Assembly (NCBI RefSeq): GCF_019266065.1
Contig: NZ_LPNR01000125.1
Coordinates: 1-64,000, forward strand
Length of the DNA: 64,000 bases
Direction: 5' to 3'
From: Nocardia sp. MH4
GTDB lineage: Bacteria > Actinomycetota > Actinomycetes > Mycobacteriales > Mycobacteriaceae
This document shows positions 1 to 10,609 of the stretch, in pieces. Under the pieces are notes generated by a model that did not search any database, had not been told where the DNA came from, and saw only the letters and a program-made list of their open reading frames with translations. The translations under genes and the position numbers were made by a program. Positions within the stretch are counted from its first letter, which is position 1; each line of letters opens with the position of its first letter.

Positions 1-1053
1 GGGCGCCGGGGCCTGTGCCAGCGGGGCGGCCGGGGCTGGCGCGGCGGACGACGGTCCGGTGGCGCCGCCGGGAAGGCCGACGCCCGAGGACGACGAGCCG
101 GGCAGGCTCGGCCCGGTCGGCGAGGACAACCCCCCGCCGGTACCGCCCGCGGTCGTGTCGCCGGGCACCTTGATGCCGTCGCCGAGCCACTTGCCGTAGT
201 CGTCGAGCTGATCGCCGACCTGGCCGACCTGCGCGGTGACCTTCATCTGCGAGGTGAACCACACGCCGTCCAGGCCGGCGTGCGCGTCGATCTGCCATTC
301 GGTGTTCACCATCGCGCCGAAGCCGTCGAACATGTCACCGATGCCGTCGAACAGTCCGTCGCCGGGCTGACCCGCGCCGGGCACGCTCGCGCCGGGCAGG
401 CCACCGGGCGAACCGGGCAGGCCGATGCCGTCATAGCCGGGGATGCCGATGCCGTGGCCGGGCAGCCCGTCGAAACCGGGAATGCCGATCCCGTGACCGG
501 GCAACCCGAAGGCGGGCGTCTCCGGCAGGCCGAACGGGTTGTCGGTGTCGGTGTCGCCGAGACCGCGGCCGGGCGTGGTCGGTGCCTGCGCGTAGCCGGG
601 GATGCCGAAGCCGCTGGAGGGATGGCTGTCGGAGCCGGGAATCCGCAGCTCCCGCTCGTCGTCGGAGCCGGGAATCTGTGGGCGCCAGTCGGATTCGGTG
701 GCTCGCGCGACCATGGTGACGTCGGCCGGAGCAGGCGCGTGCGGAGCGAACGGCGTGTGCGGCACCGGATGTGGGGCGGGCACGTCGGCGAGGTCGGGGA
801 ACGTCACGACCGGGCTCGGCGCGTCCGGGCTGGGGTCGGAGGGGTACTGCGAAGACCAACCGGCGACCCGGCTGTCGGCGTTGCTGGTGCCCGGGGTCGT
901 GTCGGGACCGGTGCCGTTCGCGGCGACCAGGGCTCCACCGGTGACGTAGGCGCCCGCGCGTGCTACCCGCGCGACACCGTTGGCGACCCGGTAGGCCGTG
1001 TCGGTCCCCTCCGCGCGCGCAGCATCGTCATCGAAAGGCAGATCACGCGTCAT
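1..1053 (-). CDS. Pro/Gly-rich hypothetical protein, C-terminus cut by window edge
   Basis: Minus-strand frame from an ATG at 1053, with GGAG about seven bases upstream, open through the left edge (351 codons seen). The first 50 residues are acidic and then Ala/Val-rich, without a convincing signal peptide. From about residue 110 the protein is dominated by Pro and Gly, with an IPG-containing unit; GHGIGIPG occurs twice near residues 183-205. A less biased stretch follows (TEWQIDAHAGLDG), then a Ser/Gly/Pro tail. I do not recognise the family. The composition resembles low-complexity envelope-associated or ESX-linked proteins of mycolata, but that is only a resemblance. A 280-base intergenic region separates it from the divergent secreted-protein gene. 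Confidence 0.65.
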   Translation of the reverse strand, partial: MTRDLPFDDDAARAEGTDTAYRVANGVARVARAGAYVTGGALVAANGTGPDTTPGTSNADSRVAGWSSQYPSDPSPDAPSPVVTFPDLADVPAPHPVPHTPFAPHAPAPADVTMVARATESDWRPQIPGSDDERELRIPGSDSHPSSGFGIPGYAQAPTTPGRGLGDTDTDNPFGLPETPAFGLPGHGIGIPGFDGLPGHGIGIPGYDGIGLPGSPGGLPGASVPGAGQPGDGLFDGIGDMFDGFGAMVNTEWQIDAHAGLDGVWFTSQMKVTAQVGQVGDQLDDYGKWLGDGIKVPGDTTAGGTGGGLSSPTGPSLPGSSSSGVGLPGGATGPSSAAPAPAAPLAQAPAP

Positions 1054-1332
1054 CAATGCTCCAACACTCGCATCACTGTCGACCCCCCACCACGAACGAG
1101 GCGAAGTGAAGATCATCCAACACTATTACCCGGAGGCCGAACCGTTGTTTCGTCCAGAACGGTTGGTACCACCTTATGGCGAGCAACAGTTTTCGGCGAC
1201 CCGGTGGAATCGGGGGGTTCACGATCCCAAGAGAACTCTAACGATTGCTCAACGGTCCCTGAAGATCGGCTGCTTAGCGTCGGTTTCGCCGGTCGCACCG
1301 ATCGGCGAAACCCCCTCGGAGGAGTCCCGCCC

Positions 1333-1698
1333 ATGACCGTATTCACCGCCCGCCGCCGTTCCCGTGCCGCCGCCCTGGTCGGCGGCACCGCACTGCTGAC
1401 CGCGACGATCGCCGCAGTGGCCGGCGCCGCGACCGCCGATCCCGCCGTGACCAGGGAAATCGGGCCCGAACGGACGCTGATCATCTGCTCGGCGCCCGGT
1501 ACTCCCGCCCGGCCCCTGCCGCCGGAGGGCGCGCGCATCCACATCGAGCGCTACGAGGGCGCCCCCGCGGCACCGCTGCCCGCCCTGCCCGGACATCCGG
1601 GCGACCCGGCCGTCGAGGCGCCGGGCGACTGCCGCGACGTCGACCCGGGCGAGGCGCCGGGTGGCGTTCTCGTGATCCGCCCGCCGCACGTGCGCTGA
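1333..1698 (+). CDS. small secreted hypothetical protein
   Basis: 121 residues from an ATG at 1333, preceded by GGAGGAG about eight bases upstream. The first 36 residues form a classic Sec signal: Arg-rich n-region (ARRRSRAA), hydrophobic core, and a likely cleavage site after ATA before DPAV. The mature part is about 85 residues, Pro/Gly-rich, with two cysteines (LIICSAPG and GDCRD) that could pair outside the cell. No domain is recognised. It lies just upstream of a two-component system on the same strand, but that system has its own leaderless start, so co-transcription is not required. The same frame is open from position 280, but the upstream part is antisense to the neighbouring gene and lacks a credible start. 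Confidence 0.7.
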   Translation: MTVFTARRRSRAAALVGGTALLTATIAAVAGAATADPAVTREIGPERTLIICSAPGTPARPLPPEGARIHIERYEGAPAAPLPALPGHPGDPAVEAPGDCRDVDPGEAPGGVLVIRPPHVR

Positions 1699-1721
1699 CC
1701 AGGAGAAACGAGGGATCGAAC

Positions 1722-1733
1722 TAGGGTGAGCGG
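1722..1733 (+). promoter_or_regulatory. leaderless-type -10 box for the response regulator
   Basis: TAGGGT at 1722-1727 is followed by six bases and then the ATG at 1734. This fits the actinobacterial TANNNT extended-spacing rule in which the transcript starts at the start codon. No Shine-Dalgarno sequence lies close to the ATG. Confidence 0.5.
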
Positions 1734-2426
1734 ATGACCGGACAGCAGATCTTGGTCGTCGACGACGAGGTCAGGGTACTGGCCTCGCTGCGGCGCGGCC
1801 TGGAACTCTCGGGCTTCGACGTCGTCACGGCCGGTGACGGCGCCGCGGCGCTCGCCCTGGTGCGTTCCACCACCCCGGACGCCATGGTGCTCGACGTGAA
1901 CATGCCCGAACTCGACGGCGTCGGCGTGGTGACGGCCCTGCGGGCGATGGGCAACGACATCCCCATCTGCGTGCTCAGCGCCCGCAGCGCGGTGAGCGAC
2001 CGGATCGCGGCACTCGAACGCGGCGCCGACGACTACCTCACCAAACCGTTCGACCTCGGCGAGCTGATCGCCCGGCTGCGCGCGCTGCTGCGCCGCAGCG
2101 CGGCAACCGCTGCGCCGCAGGGCAAGACGGTGCGGGTGGGCCGGGTCGAGATCGATCCGGCCGGGCACCGGGTGCACGCGGCCGGACGACTGGTCGAACT
2201 CACCAAACGCGAGTTCGAGCTGCTGGCGATGCTCGCCGACAACGTCGGCATCGTGCTCGGGCGCGAGCAGATCCTGTCCGCCGTCTGGGGTTACGACTTC
2301 GCCACCGACACCAATGTGGTCGACGTGTTCGTCTCGTATCTGCGCCGCAAGCTCGAGGCCGACGGCGTCGGTCGGGTCGTGCACACGGTGCGCGGCGTCG
2401 GATTCGTCCTGCGCGAGCGCCCGTGA
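1734..2426 (+). CDS. prrA: OmpR-family response regulator, PrrA-like
   Basis: 230-residue DNA-binding response regulator. The receiver domain (about residues 5-120) has the acidic pocket D10/D11, phospho-acceptor D54 in VLDVNMPELDG, and K104 in LTKPFD. The C-terminal winged helix (about 130-228) carries LTKREFELLAMLA and the recognition-helix region TNVVDVFVSYLRRKL. From memory, the sequence is very close to mycobacterial PrrA, which responds to intracellular and nitrogen-related cues. The start is the leaderless ATG. It overlaps the downstream kinase gene by four bases (GTGA), so the pair is translationally coupled and forms one signalling unit. The kinase partner and motif detail make PrrA more likely than MprA or TcrX. 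Confidence 0.88.
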   Translation: MTGQQILVVDDEVRVLASLRRGLELSGFDVVTAGDGAAALALVRSTTPDAMVLDVNMPELDGVGVVTALRAMGNDIPICVLSARSAVSDRIAALERGADDYLTKPFDLGELIARLRALLRRSAATAAPQGKTVRVGRVEIDPAGHRVHAAGRLVELTKREFELLAMLADNVGIVLGREQILSAVWGYDFATDTNVVDVFVSYLRRKLEADGVGRVVHTVRGVGFVLRERP

Positions 2427-3688
2427 GGACCGGGTCGTGGTCGTTGCGAACGCGGGTGGCCGTGGTGTCGGCGTTGGTCGCCGCGCTGGTGGCGATCACC
2501 CTGGGACTCACCTATGCGGCGCTGCTGAAGGTCGCGGGCACCCGGCAACTCGATCAGACGGTATCGACGATGAATGTCCGGGTGGTGCAGCGCGTCGACG
2601 GCGTCCCCGCGCTGCCGATCCCGCTCCCGGCGGACGAGCGGACGGTCCCCGGCACCCCCGAACCACCGGTGGTGGCAGCGCCGGGCAATCCGTCCGACAC
2701 CGCGCTGGCCAAGGTCCAGGGCGCGCCGGGCCTGCTGGTCCGGCTCGATCCCGATCGTGAGCTGGTCGACGCCGCGATCACCCGCAGCCAGCTCATCGGC
2801 TTGGGCATCGGCGTCGGTGGGGTGCTGATCGCGGCCGGATTGGGTTGGGTGCTGGCCGGTTTCGCGGCGCGCCCGCTGCGCAGGCTGGCCACCGCCACCC
2901 ACGAGATCGACACCCTCGACGAGTTGCCACCGCTGTCGGGCCGTGGTGCCAGGGAGGCCGAGGAACTCTCCGACGCCATCACCCGGATGCTGGCGCGCCT
3001 CGAGACCGCGCACGGTGAGACCAGGCAGGCGCTGGCGGGCGCGCGCGATTTCGCCGCGGTCTGCGCGCACGAACTGCGCACCCCGCTCACCGCGATGCGC
3101 ACCGATTTGCAGGTCCTGGCCGGTGCCGATCTCCCGGCCGAGCAGCGCGACGCCGTCCTGTCCGATGTGCTGGCCGCCGAACGCCAGATCGAACGCACCC
3201 TCACCGATCTGGAGCGCCTGGCCGTCGGCGAGCTCACCGACGCGGGCGCGTTCGAGCCGTTCGAACTCTGCGAGACTCTCGATCGCGCCGTCCAGAACGC
3301 CCGGCGCGCGCAACCCGGCGTCGACATCGCGCTGACCGCGTGCGACCCGGTTCCGATCACCGGCCTGCCCGGCGGGATCCTGCTGATCGTCACCAACGCC
3401 GTCGCCAACGCGGTCCTGCACGGACATGCCACCGAGATCGCGGTCGCGGCACACGCGGACGCGGACGGGATCGAGATCACCGTCGACGACAACGGCACCG
3501 GGGTACCGGAACACCTGTCCCCCACCGCTTTCGACCGCTTCGCCAAACGGCCCGGCTCCCCCGGCTCGGGTCTGGGCCTGGCGCTGGTCCGGCAGCAGGC
3601 CGAATTGCACGGCGGCACGGCCGAACTCACCGAAAGCCCACTCGGCGGGACGCGCCTGCTGGTGCGCATCACCGCCGAGCCGGGGTGA
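2423..3688 (+). CDS. prrB: sensor histidine kinase, PrrB-like
   Basis: 421-residue membrane kinase starting at GTG 2423, inside the response-regulator stop. One transmembrane helix lies near residues 9-32. An extracytoplasmic loop of about 100 residues, rich in Pro and Val, follows, then a second helix at about 128-150. A HAMP linker precedes the dimerisation helix with H216 in AHELRTPLTAMRT. N (IVTNAVANAV), G1 (DDNGTGVPE) and G2 (GSGLGLALV) boxes of the ATPase domain are all present, so it should autophosphorylate and pass phosphate to D54 of the regulator. Length and motif order match mycobacterial PrrB. It ends 12 bases from the convergent lepA stop, with no room for a separate terminator. 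Confidence 0.87.
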   Translation: MRTGSWSLRTRVAVVSALVAALVAITLGLTYAALLKVAGTRQLDQTVSTMNVRVVQRVDGVPALPIPLPADERTVPGTPEPPVVAAPGNPSDTALAKVQGAPGLLVRLDPDRELVDAAITRSQLIGLGIGVGGVLIAAGLGWVLAGFAARPLRRLATATHEIDTLDELPPLSGRGAREAEELSDAITRMLARLETAHGETRQALAGARDFAAVCAHELRTPLTAMRTDLQVLAGADLPAEQRDAVLSDVLAAERQIERTLTDLERLAVGELTDAGAFEPFELCETLDRAVQNARRAQPGVDIALTACDPVPITGLPGGILLIVTNAVANAVLHGHATEIAVAAHADADGIEITVDDNGTGVPEHLSPTAFDRFAKRPGSPGSGLGLALVRQQAELHGGTAELTESPLGGTRLLVRITAEPG

Positions 3689-3700
3689 ACGGGGTGGGAA

Positions 3701-5548
<1,848 letters not shown>

Positions 5549-5641
5549 TCCACTCCTCGAGGGGTATCGGCGAACTGCGTCTATCGTCCCATGCGTCGAA
5601 TCGCCGCCTTGTCACCGGTGCACCGAAGCGTGCGTCACCGT

Positions 5642-5653
5642 TATATTTCAGGG
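5642..5653 (+). promoter_or_regulatory. leaderless-type -10 box for the PemK-like gene
   Basis: TATATT at 5642-5647, six bases, then ATG at 5654. It is strongly AT-rich against the local background. No Shine-Dalgarno element is needed or obvious. Confidence 0.55.
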
Positions 5654-6205
5654 ATGGCCAGCAGTTGGAACACTCTCGGTAAGCAACTCGGCGTCATCGC
5701 CAAGGAGCAGGGACCGAAGATCGTGCGCAAGCAGGGTCCACGGCTGCTCGAGAAGCTGGTGGGGGCGCTGGCGGCCAAGCCGGAACCCACCGTCGCGGTG
5801 CGCCCGACCGCGTCGACGCCGGTGCCCACCGCCCACCGCGCCCGGCAGATCGTCTACTGCCCGCAGCTCGACGGACGCGCCGACCCGGGCGAGATCGTGT
5901 GGACCTGGGTGCCCTACGAGGAGGACCCCACCAACGGCAAGGACCGCCCGGTGCTGGTCGTCGGGCGTGACCGCAAGACCCTGCTCGGGCTGATGCTGTC
6001 GTCCAAGCCCGACCGCGCGCACGATCACAACTGGGTCGGGATCGGTTCGGGCCCGTGGGACCACGACGGCAGGCCCAGCTGGGTCCGGCTGGATCGAGTG
6101 CTGGACGTGCCGGAAGACGGCATCCGCCGCGAGGGCGCGATCGTGGAACGCAAGACCTTCGACCTGGTCGCGCATCGGCTCGTCGCCGAATACCGCTGGA
6201 GCTGA
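5654..6205 (+). CDS. PemK/MazF-fold protein next to lepA (Rv2405-like)
   Basis: 183 residues. The first 55 are basic and amphipathic with Ala/Pro (KLVGALAAKPEPT). The remainder matches the PemK/MazF-like barrel: GEIVWTWVPYEED, RPVLVVGRD, LMLSSKP, and a terminal KTFDLVAHRL helix. The family includes mRNA endonuclease toxins, but no antitoxin gene sits beside it. The solitary, syntenic position beside lepA across mycolata suggests a housekeeping role rather than a mobile toxin; that is inference. The catalytic residues of MazF toxins are not clearly identifiable. The start is set by the leaderless -10 box. Confidence 0.75.
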   Translation: MASSWNTLGKQLGVIAKEQGPKIVRKQGPRLLEKLVGALAAKPEPTVAVRPTASTPVPTAHRARQIVYCPQLDGRADPGEIVWTWVPYEEDPTNGKDRPVLVVGRDRKTLLGLMLSSKPDRAHDHNWVGIGSGPWDHDGRPSWVRLDRVLDVPEDGIRREGAIVERKTFDLVAHRLVAEYRWS

Positions 6206-6214
6206 GCGAGACTG

Positions 6215-6250
6215 CGAAGCCCCGATCCGGTACTCCGAATCGGGGCTTCG
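6215..6250. terminator. bidirectional stem-loop terminator between convergent genes
   Basis: Perfect 12-bp stem CGAAGCCCCGAT (6215-6226) paired with 6239-6250, with a 12-base loop. It sits between the PemK-like stop and the aquaporin stop. There is no long U tract on either side, so it may be an I-shaped actinobacterial terminator. Confidence 0.65.
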
Positions 6251-6268
6251 TCGTCGGCGCGTCCTGCG

Positions 6269-7045
6269 CTAGCTCAGGACGTCCCTGGATCGCCCGAAGA
6301 TCAAGCCGTAGACCAGCGCGCCCAGAACCCCGCCGAGCAGCGGGAAGACGATGAAAGCCCACACCTGGCCCATCGCGCCGTCCTGGTAGGGCGCCACGCC
6401 GAGACTGCGCGCCGGGTTGACCGAGGTGCCGTCGACCGGGATCGAGATCAGGTGGATCACCGCGAGGGTGACACCGATGGACAGACCGGCCAGCGGCACA
6501 TCGGAGATCTGATCGGTCGAGGCGAGGACCACGAACACCAGCAGCGCGGTGAGCATCACCTCGATGATGATCATCGCCGCCATCCCGTACCCGTTCTGCA
6601 CCACGACCTCGCCCAGCGGCCCGGTCACCGCGGACGGACTGTGTGCGCCCCAGCCGTTGGCGCCGAGCCCGTCGACCGCCCGATCGTAGGACGGCAGGTT
6701 CTTGGCCAGCGCGAACAGCACGAGACCGGCCAGGAATCCACCGATCAGCTGGGCGATCCAATAGCCCGCGGCCGACGCGGCCGTCAGCCTGCCGAGCAGG
6801 AGTTGACCGAGGGTGACCGCGGGATTGACGTGACAACCCGAGATCGGTCCGATCGCGTAGACGAGGAACATCAGCGACAGACCGAAGGCGAGCGCGATAC
6901 CGAGCGCGCCTACTCGTTCACCGGCCAGGACCGCGGTGCCCACACCACCGATCACGAGTATGAAGGTGCCCAGACCCTCGGCTACCCATTTCTTGACTTC
7001 GGGGACGACTTCGGGTTCGACCAGTTCCTGTGCAGTGGGAGACAT
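6269..7045 (-). CDS. aquaporin, MIP family (AqpZ-like)
   Basis: 258-residue integral membrane channel. The two family signature boxes are present as HVNPAVT (about residue 70) and SVNPARS (about residue 205). Six transmembrane segments can be read between and around them (for example GLGTFILVIGGVGTAVL and VWAFIVFPLLGGVLGAL). A long loop of about 30 residues with AHSPSAVTG lies before the fourth segment. AqpZ-type proteins pass water; I cannot exclude glycerol or other small solutes from sequence alone. The ATG at 7045 has GAGGTGG eight bases upstream, which rejects the longer frame. It lies downstream of the transglutaminase operon on the same strand, with about 70 bases between. Confidence 0.9.
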   Translation of the reverse strand: MSPTAQELVEPEVVPEVKKWVAEGLGTFILVIGGVGTAVLAGERVGALGIALAFGLSLMFLVYAIGPISGCHVNPAVTLGQLLLGRLTAASAAGYWIAQLIGGFLAGLVLFALAKNLPSYDRAVDGLGANGWGAHSPSAVTGPLGEVVVQNGYGMAAMIIIEVMLTALLVFVVLASTDQISDVPLAGLSIGVTLAVIHLISIPVDGTSVNPARSLGVAPYQDGAMGQVWAFIVFPLLGGVLGALVYGLIFGRSRDVLS

Positions 7046-7113
7046 CTGCCACCACCTCTCCGAGAGGACTTGTCCCCGCGGCAAGGCGGGGTTCCGCACG
7101 AGCGAACTGGACA

Positions 7114-7956
7114 TTACGCGAGGCGGGTCACCTCTACAACGACCTCGAGGTCCGTCGAGCCGCCGCCGGAGAAGACACCTTTCAGCGGAGGCACATCGGC
7201 GTAATCGCGCCCGACCCCGACCGAGACGTGCTGCTCGTTGACGGCGAGGTTGTTCGTCGGGTCGTAGCCCCACCACTGCCCGGTCCAAGCCTCCACCCAG
7301 GCGTGCGACTGGCCTGCCACGGTCTCGCCGATCTCGGCGCCCGGCTTCGGATGCAGGTAGCCGGAGACGTACCGGCTGGGAATTCCCATGCTGCGCAGCA
7401 ACACCAGGGTCAGGTGGGCGTAGTCCTGGCAGACACCGCGCCGCTCGGCGAAGGCCTGCAACGCCGAGGTGTGCACCGAGGTGGTGCCCGCGATGTAGTC
7501 CATCTCCTTGTGCACCCATTCGGCCGCGCGCACCACCGCCTTGGCCGGTTCCTCGCCCCGGGACAGCTGCCTGGCCACCGTCGCGAGCTTGCGATCGCGC
7601 GGCACATAGGAGGTGGGACTGAGCATTTCGTCGAAGCGGTCGACGATCGGACCGCTGCGCAGGTCGTCCCAGCTCAGTTCCTCGGTCGGTTCCGCGAACG
7701 GCTCGGTCTCCACCACCGAGGACCCGGTCACCTCGAGTTCGGTGTGCGGTGCGTGCAGGTCGAACGCGGTGACCGCGGTGCCCCAGTAGTCGGTGTAGCG
7801 ATACGACCTGGTGGCCGGCACGGTTTCGACGCGATTGAGGATCACGTTCTGCCTGCTGTCGGCGCGCGGCGTCAGCCTGGCCTCGTTGAACGAGCGCGTC
7901 ACGGGCGCGTCGTAGACATATCCGGTGGTGTGCACCACCCTGATCCGCCAGCTCAC
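7114..7956 (-). CDS. transglutaminase-like protease domain protein (Rv2409c-like)
   Basis: 280 residues. An N-terminal beta-rich region (HTTGYVYDAPVTRSFNEARL) is followed by a transglutaminase-like core with catalytic Cys in RRGVCQDYAHL, His in GQSHAWVEAW and Asp in GYDPTNN. Proteins of this family sit in a conserved three-gene operon with alpha-E and ATP-grasp partners, and are thought to act in a peptide or amide ligation/cleavage pathway whose substrate is unknown. The start is GTG 7956, with GGAGGGAG upstream, overlapping the previous stop by four bases. The gene is the third in the operon, matching M. tuberculosis order. Confidence 0.88.
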   Translation of the reverse strand: MSWRIRVVHTTGYVYDAPVTRSFNEARLTPRADSRQNVILNRVETVPATRSYRYTDYWGTAVTAFDLHAPHTELEVTGSSVVETEPFAEPTEELSWDDLRSGPIVDRFDEMLSPTSYVPRDRKLATVARQLSRGEEPAKAVVRAAEWVHKEMDYIAGTTSVHTSALQAFAERRGVCQDYAHLTLVLLRSMGIPSRYVSGYLHPKPGAEIGETVAGQSHAWVEAWTGQWWGYDPTNNLAVNEQHVSVGVGRDYADVPPLKGVFSGGGSTDLEVVVEVTRLA

Positions 7957-8930
7957 AGTTCTCCCTCCACCTGCACGCGGCCGTCGGAACTGCTGCGCAC
8001 ATCGGTCCACGCCACCCAGGGGGCGGCGTGGAAGTACTGGCGTGACACGGCCTCGCTGACCTCGCGGCACGATTTCTGCAGCGCGAGCAGTCTGCTCTGC
8101 AAGTCCTCCAGCAGCACCCCCGGCGGCAGGAATTCGAGTTCGCTGCGCGCCCGGCCGAGCACCCGCTGGGCCTCGTGACGCGCGCCGACGCGACTGCCGG
8201 GCCGCTGGTCGAGTTCGGTCAGGCAGGCCTCGGCGACGCGCAGCGTGTGGAACACCGAGCGCGGGAAGAGCCGGTCGATGAGGATGAACTCGGCGACCCT
8301 GGCCGCGTCGAGCGCGCCGCGGTGGGTGCGCAGATAGGTGTCGTGGGCGCCCGCCGAGCGCAGCACCGTCACCCAGGCCGGCGAGGAGGTGCGGTCGCCC
8401 GCGCGCGAGAGCAGCAGCCGCACCATCATGTCCACGCGTTCGATGGAGCGGCCGAGCAGCAGGAAACGGTAGCCGTCGTCGCGCGAGAGCGTCGAGTCGG
8501 TCAGTCCGGTGAACATCGCCGCGCGGTCCTTGATGTAGGAGAAGAACTCGTGCGGGCCGAGGCCGCGCGCCGCCTTCTCCGCCGTCGCCAGCCCGTTGTA
8601 GGTGGCGTTGAGGCACTCCCACATCTCGCTGGAGGTGACTTCGCGTGCGCCGCGGGCGTTCTCGCGGGCCTTGCCGATGGAGTCGCTGATCGAGACGCCG
8701 TGGTCGTGGCTGAACGCGACCAGGTCGGTCACCGACCACACGTCCAGGCGCAGCCCCTCCGGCGGCTCGATGCCGAGCACCTTGAGCAGGACCCGGGAGG
8801 TGCGGTCGGCGTCGACGGTGGCGTCTTCGAGCAGTTGATGCACGGCGACGTCGAGGATGCGCGCGGTGTCGTCGGCGCGCTCGACATATCGGCCGATCCA
8901 GTAGAGGGATTCGGCGTTGCGAGCAAGCAT
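7953..8930 (-). CDS. alpha-E domain protein (Rv2410c-like)
   Basis: 325-residue, largely alpha-helical protein of the bacterial alpha-E domain family. It opens with the typical MLARNAESLYWIGRYVERA segment and has the conserved helix DGYRFLLLGRSIERVDM. No catalytic residues are known for the family. Its invariant neighbourhood with an ATP-grasp ligase and a transglutaminase-like protein suggests it is a structural or substrate partner of that pathway. It lies five bases downstream of the ATP-grasp gene and overlaps the transglutaminase gene by four, so the three are surely one operon. Confidence 0.88.
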   Translation of the reverse strand: MLARNAESLYWIGRYVERADDTARILDVAVHQLLEDATVDADRTSRVLLKVLGIEPPEGLRLDVWSVTDLVAFSHDHGVSISDSIGKARENARGAREVTSSEMWECLNATYNGLATAEKAARGLGPHEFFSYIKDRAAMFTGLTDSTLSRDDGYRFLLLGRSIERVDMMVRLLLSRAGDRTSSPAWVTVLRSAGAHDTYLRTHRGALDAARVAEFILIDRLFPRSVFHTLRVAEACLTELDQRPGSRVGARHEAQRVLGRARSELEFLPPGVLLEDLQSRLLALQKSCREVSEAVSRQYFHAAPWVAWTDVRSSSDGRVQVEGEL

Positions 8931-8935
8931 GTGTG

Positions 8936-10609
8936 TCAGTCCCCGATCAGCCGCTGCGTCTGTTGTTGTTGCTGCTGTTGCTGATTGGCCTGCGGCGCGC
9001 TGAGTTCGCGACCGATTTCGAAGGAGTCGGCCTGCGGCGGATCGCTCACCAGTTCCGGACCGGCCAGTTCCCGGTCGACGAGGCCGGAGCGACCGGCCAG
9101 CACCCAGGTGTCCTTACTGCCGCCGCCCTGGCTCGAGTTGACCACCAGCGAGCCCTCCGGCAACGCGACCCTGGTCAGCCCACCGGGCAGCACCCAGATG
9201 TCCTCGCCGTCGTTCACCGCGAACGGGCGCAGGTCGACGTGCCGGGGCGCGAGATCGTTGCCGATCTTGGTCGGCACGGTCGACAGCTGCACCACCGGCT
9301 GGGCGATCCAGCCGCGCGGATCGGCCTTGACCTTGCGCTTGACCGCCTCCAGCTCGCGCGGGGACGCGTCGGGCCCGATGACGATGCCGTAGCCGCCGGA
9401 CCCCTCGACCGGCTTCACCACGAGCTCGCCGACCCGGTCGAGCACCTCCTCGCGTTCGTCGTCGAGCCAGCAGCGGAAGGTGTCGACGTTGGGCAGGATC
9501 GGCTTCTCGCCGAGGTAGTACTCGATGATCGTGGGCACATAGGTGTAGATGAGTTTGTCGTCACCGACGCCGTTGCCGACCGCGCTGGAGATCACCACGT
9601 TGCCCGCGCGGGCGGCGTTGAGCACGCCGGCCACGCCGAGCACCGAGTCGGGGCGGAAGTGCATGGGGTCGAGGAAGGTGTCGTCGATGCGGCGGTAGAT
9701 CACGTCGACCTGGCGCTCGCCCGCGGTCGTGCGCATGTAGACGACATTGTCGCGGCAGAACAGGTCACGCCCCTCGACCAGCTCGACGCCCATCTGCCTG
9801 GCCAGCAGCGAATGCTCGAAGTAGGCGGAGTTGTGCACACCCGGGGTGAGCACGACGACGGTCGGGTCGGCCTCGTTGGGCGCCGCGGAGGCCCGCAGCG
9901 CCCGGAGTAGGTGCGTGGGATAGTCGCCGACCGCGCGCACCCGGTGCGAGGAGAACAGGTCGGGGAAGACCCGGGCCATCGTGCGCCGGTTCTCCATCAC
10001 ATAGGACACCCCCGACGGCGAGCGCAGGTTGTCCTCGAGCACCCGGAAGTCGCCGCGTTCGTCGCGCACCAGGTCGATGCCCGAGACATGGATGCGCACC
10101 CCGTTCGGCGGGACCAGGCCCGCGGCCTCGCGGTGGAAGTGCTCACACGAGGTGACCAGCCGCTTGGGGATCACCTGATCGCGCAGGATGTTCTGCTCGC
10201 CGTAGACGTCGGCCAGGAACAGCTCCAGCGCGGTGACCCGCTGTTTGATGCCCCGCTCGAGCTTGGCCCACTCGGCGGCGGCGATCACCCGCGGCACCAG
10301 ATCCAGCGGGAACGGCCGTTCCTGCCCCGACAGGGAGAACGTGATGCCCTGATCGATGAATGCCCGGTCCAGCGCGTCGGAGCGTTTGGCCAGGTCGTCT
10401 ACGTCGTTGGCGGCCATCGCGGCGTGAATGCCTTTATACGGCGCCCGCACTCGTCCCGCCGCGTCGAACATCTCGTCGAACGCGTCGGCGAAGCGGCCCG
10501 GGCCGTACCCCTCGAACAAACCGGCGTGCGCGTTCACCGGATGCCCGTTCGTTCTCACCAACGCCGGTGATGCAGATCGAGCCGTACTCGGCGCTGTGGT
10601 GGAGGTCAT
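8936..10609 (-). CDS. circularly permuted ATP-grasp type 2 protein (Rv2411c-like)
   Basis: 557 residues. Family features are HVSGIDLVRDERGDFRVLEDN, GVSYVMENRR, PGVHNSAYFEHSLLARQMG, VYRRIDD-like strand (IYRRIDDTFLDP), and the late block LVVKPVEGSGGYG that would grip ATP. It is predicted to make an amide bond, glutathionylspermidine-synthase style, on an unknown substrate with its two operon partners. The C-terminus has a run of eight glutamines (nucleotides about 8962-8985), not part of the conserved fold. ATG 10609 is the first good start; there is no strong Shine-Dalgarno. It is divergent from rpsT, with about 260 bases between that hold promoters for both directions. Confidence 0.88.
   Translation of the reverse strand: MTSTTAPSTARSASPALVRTNGHPVNAHAGLFEGYGPGRFADAFDEMFDAAGRVRAPYKGIHAAMAANDVDDLAKRSDALDRAFIDQGITFSLSGQERPFPLDLVPRVIAAAEWAKLERGIKQRVTALELFLADVYGEQNILRDQVIPKRLVTSCEHFHREAAGLVPPNGVRIHVSGIDLVRDERGDFRVLEDNLRSPSGVSYVMENRRTMARVFPDLFSSHRVRAVGDYPTHLLRALRASAAPNEADPTVVVLTPGVHNSAYFEHSLLARQMGVELVEGRDLFCRDNVVYMRTTAGERQVDVIYRRIDDTFLDPMHFRPDSVLGVAGVLNAARAGNVVISSAVGNGVGDDKLIYTYVPTIIEYYLGEKPILPNVDTFRCWLDDEREEVLDRVGELVVKPVEGSGGYGIVIGPDASPRELEAVKRKVKADPRGWIAQPVVQLSTVPTKIGNDLAPRHVDLRPFAVNDGEDIWVLPGGLTRVALPEGSLVVNSSQGGGSKDTWVLAGRSGLVDRELAGPELVSDPPQADSFEIGRELSAPQANQQQQQQQQTQRLIGD

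Noticed and set aside
280..1332. Long plus-strand frame ahead of the secreted-protein gene
   Set aside because: It is antisense to the minus-strand Pro/Gly-rich frame and has no start signal; the signal peptide at 1333 marks the real start.
5654..6205. Active MazF-type toxin module next to lepA
   Set aside because: No antitoxin gene is adjacent and the gene is syntenic with Rv2405 beside lepA, so a mobile toxin reading is not supported.
7074..7091. Stem CCCCGC/GCGGGG between the transglutaminase and aquaporin genes
   Set aside because: Only six base pairs and no T run; too weak to call a terminator.
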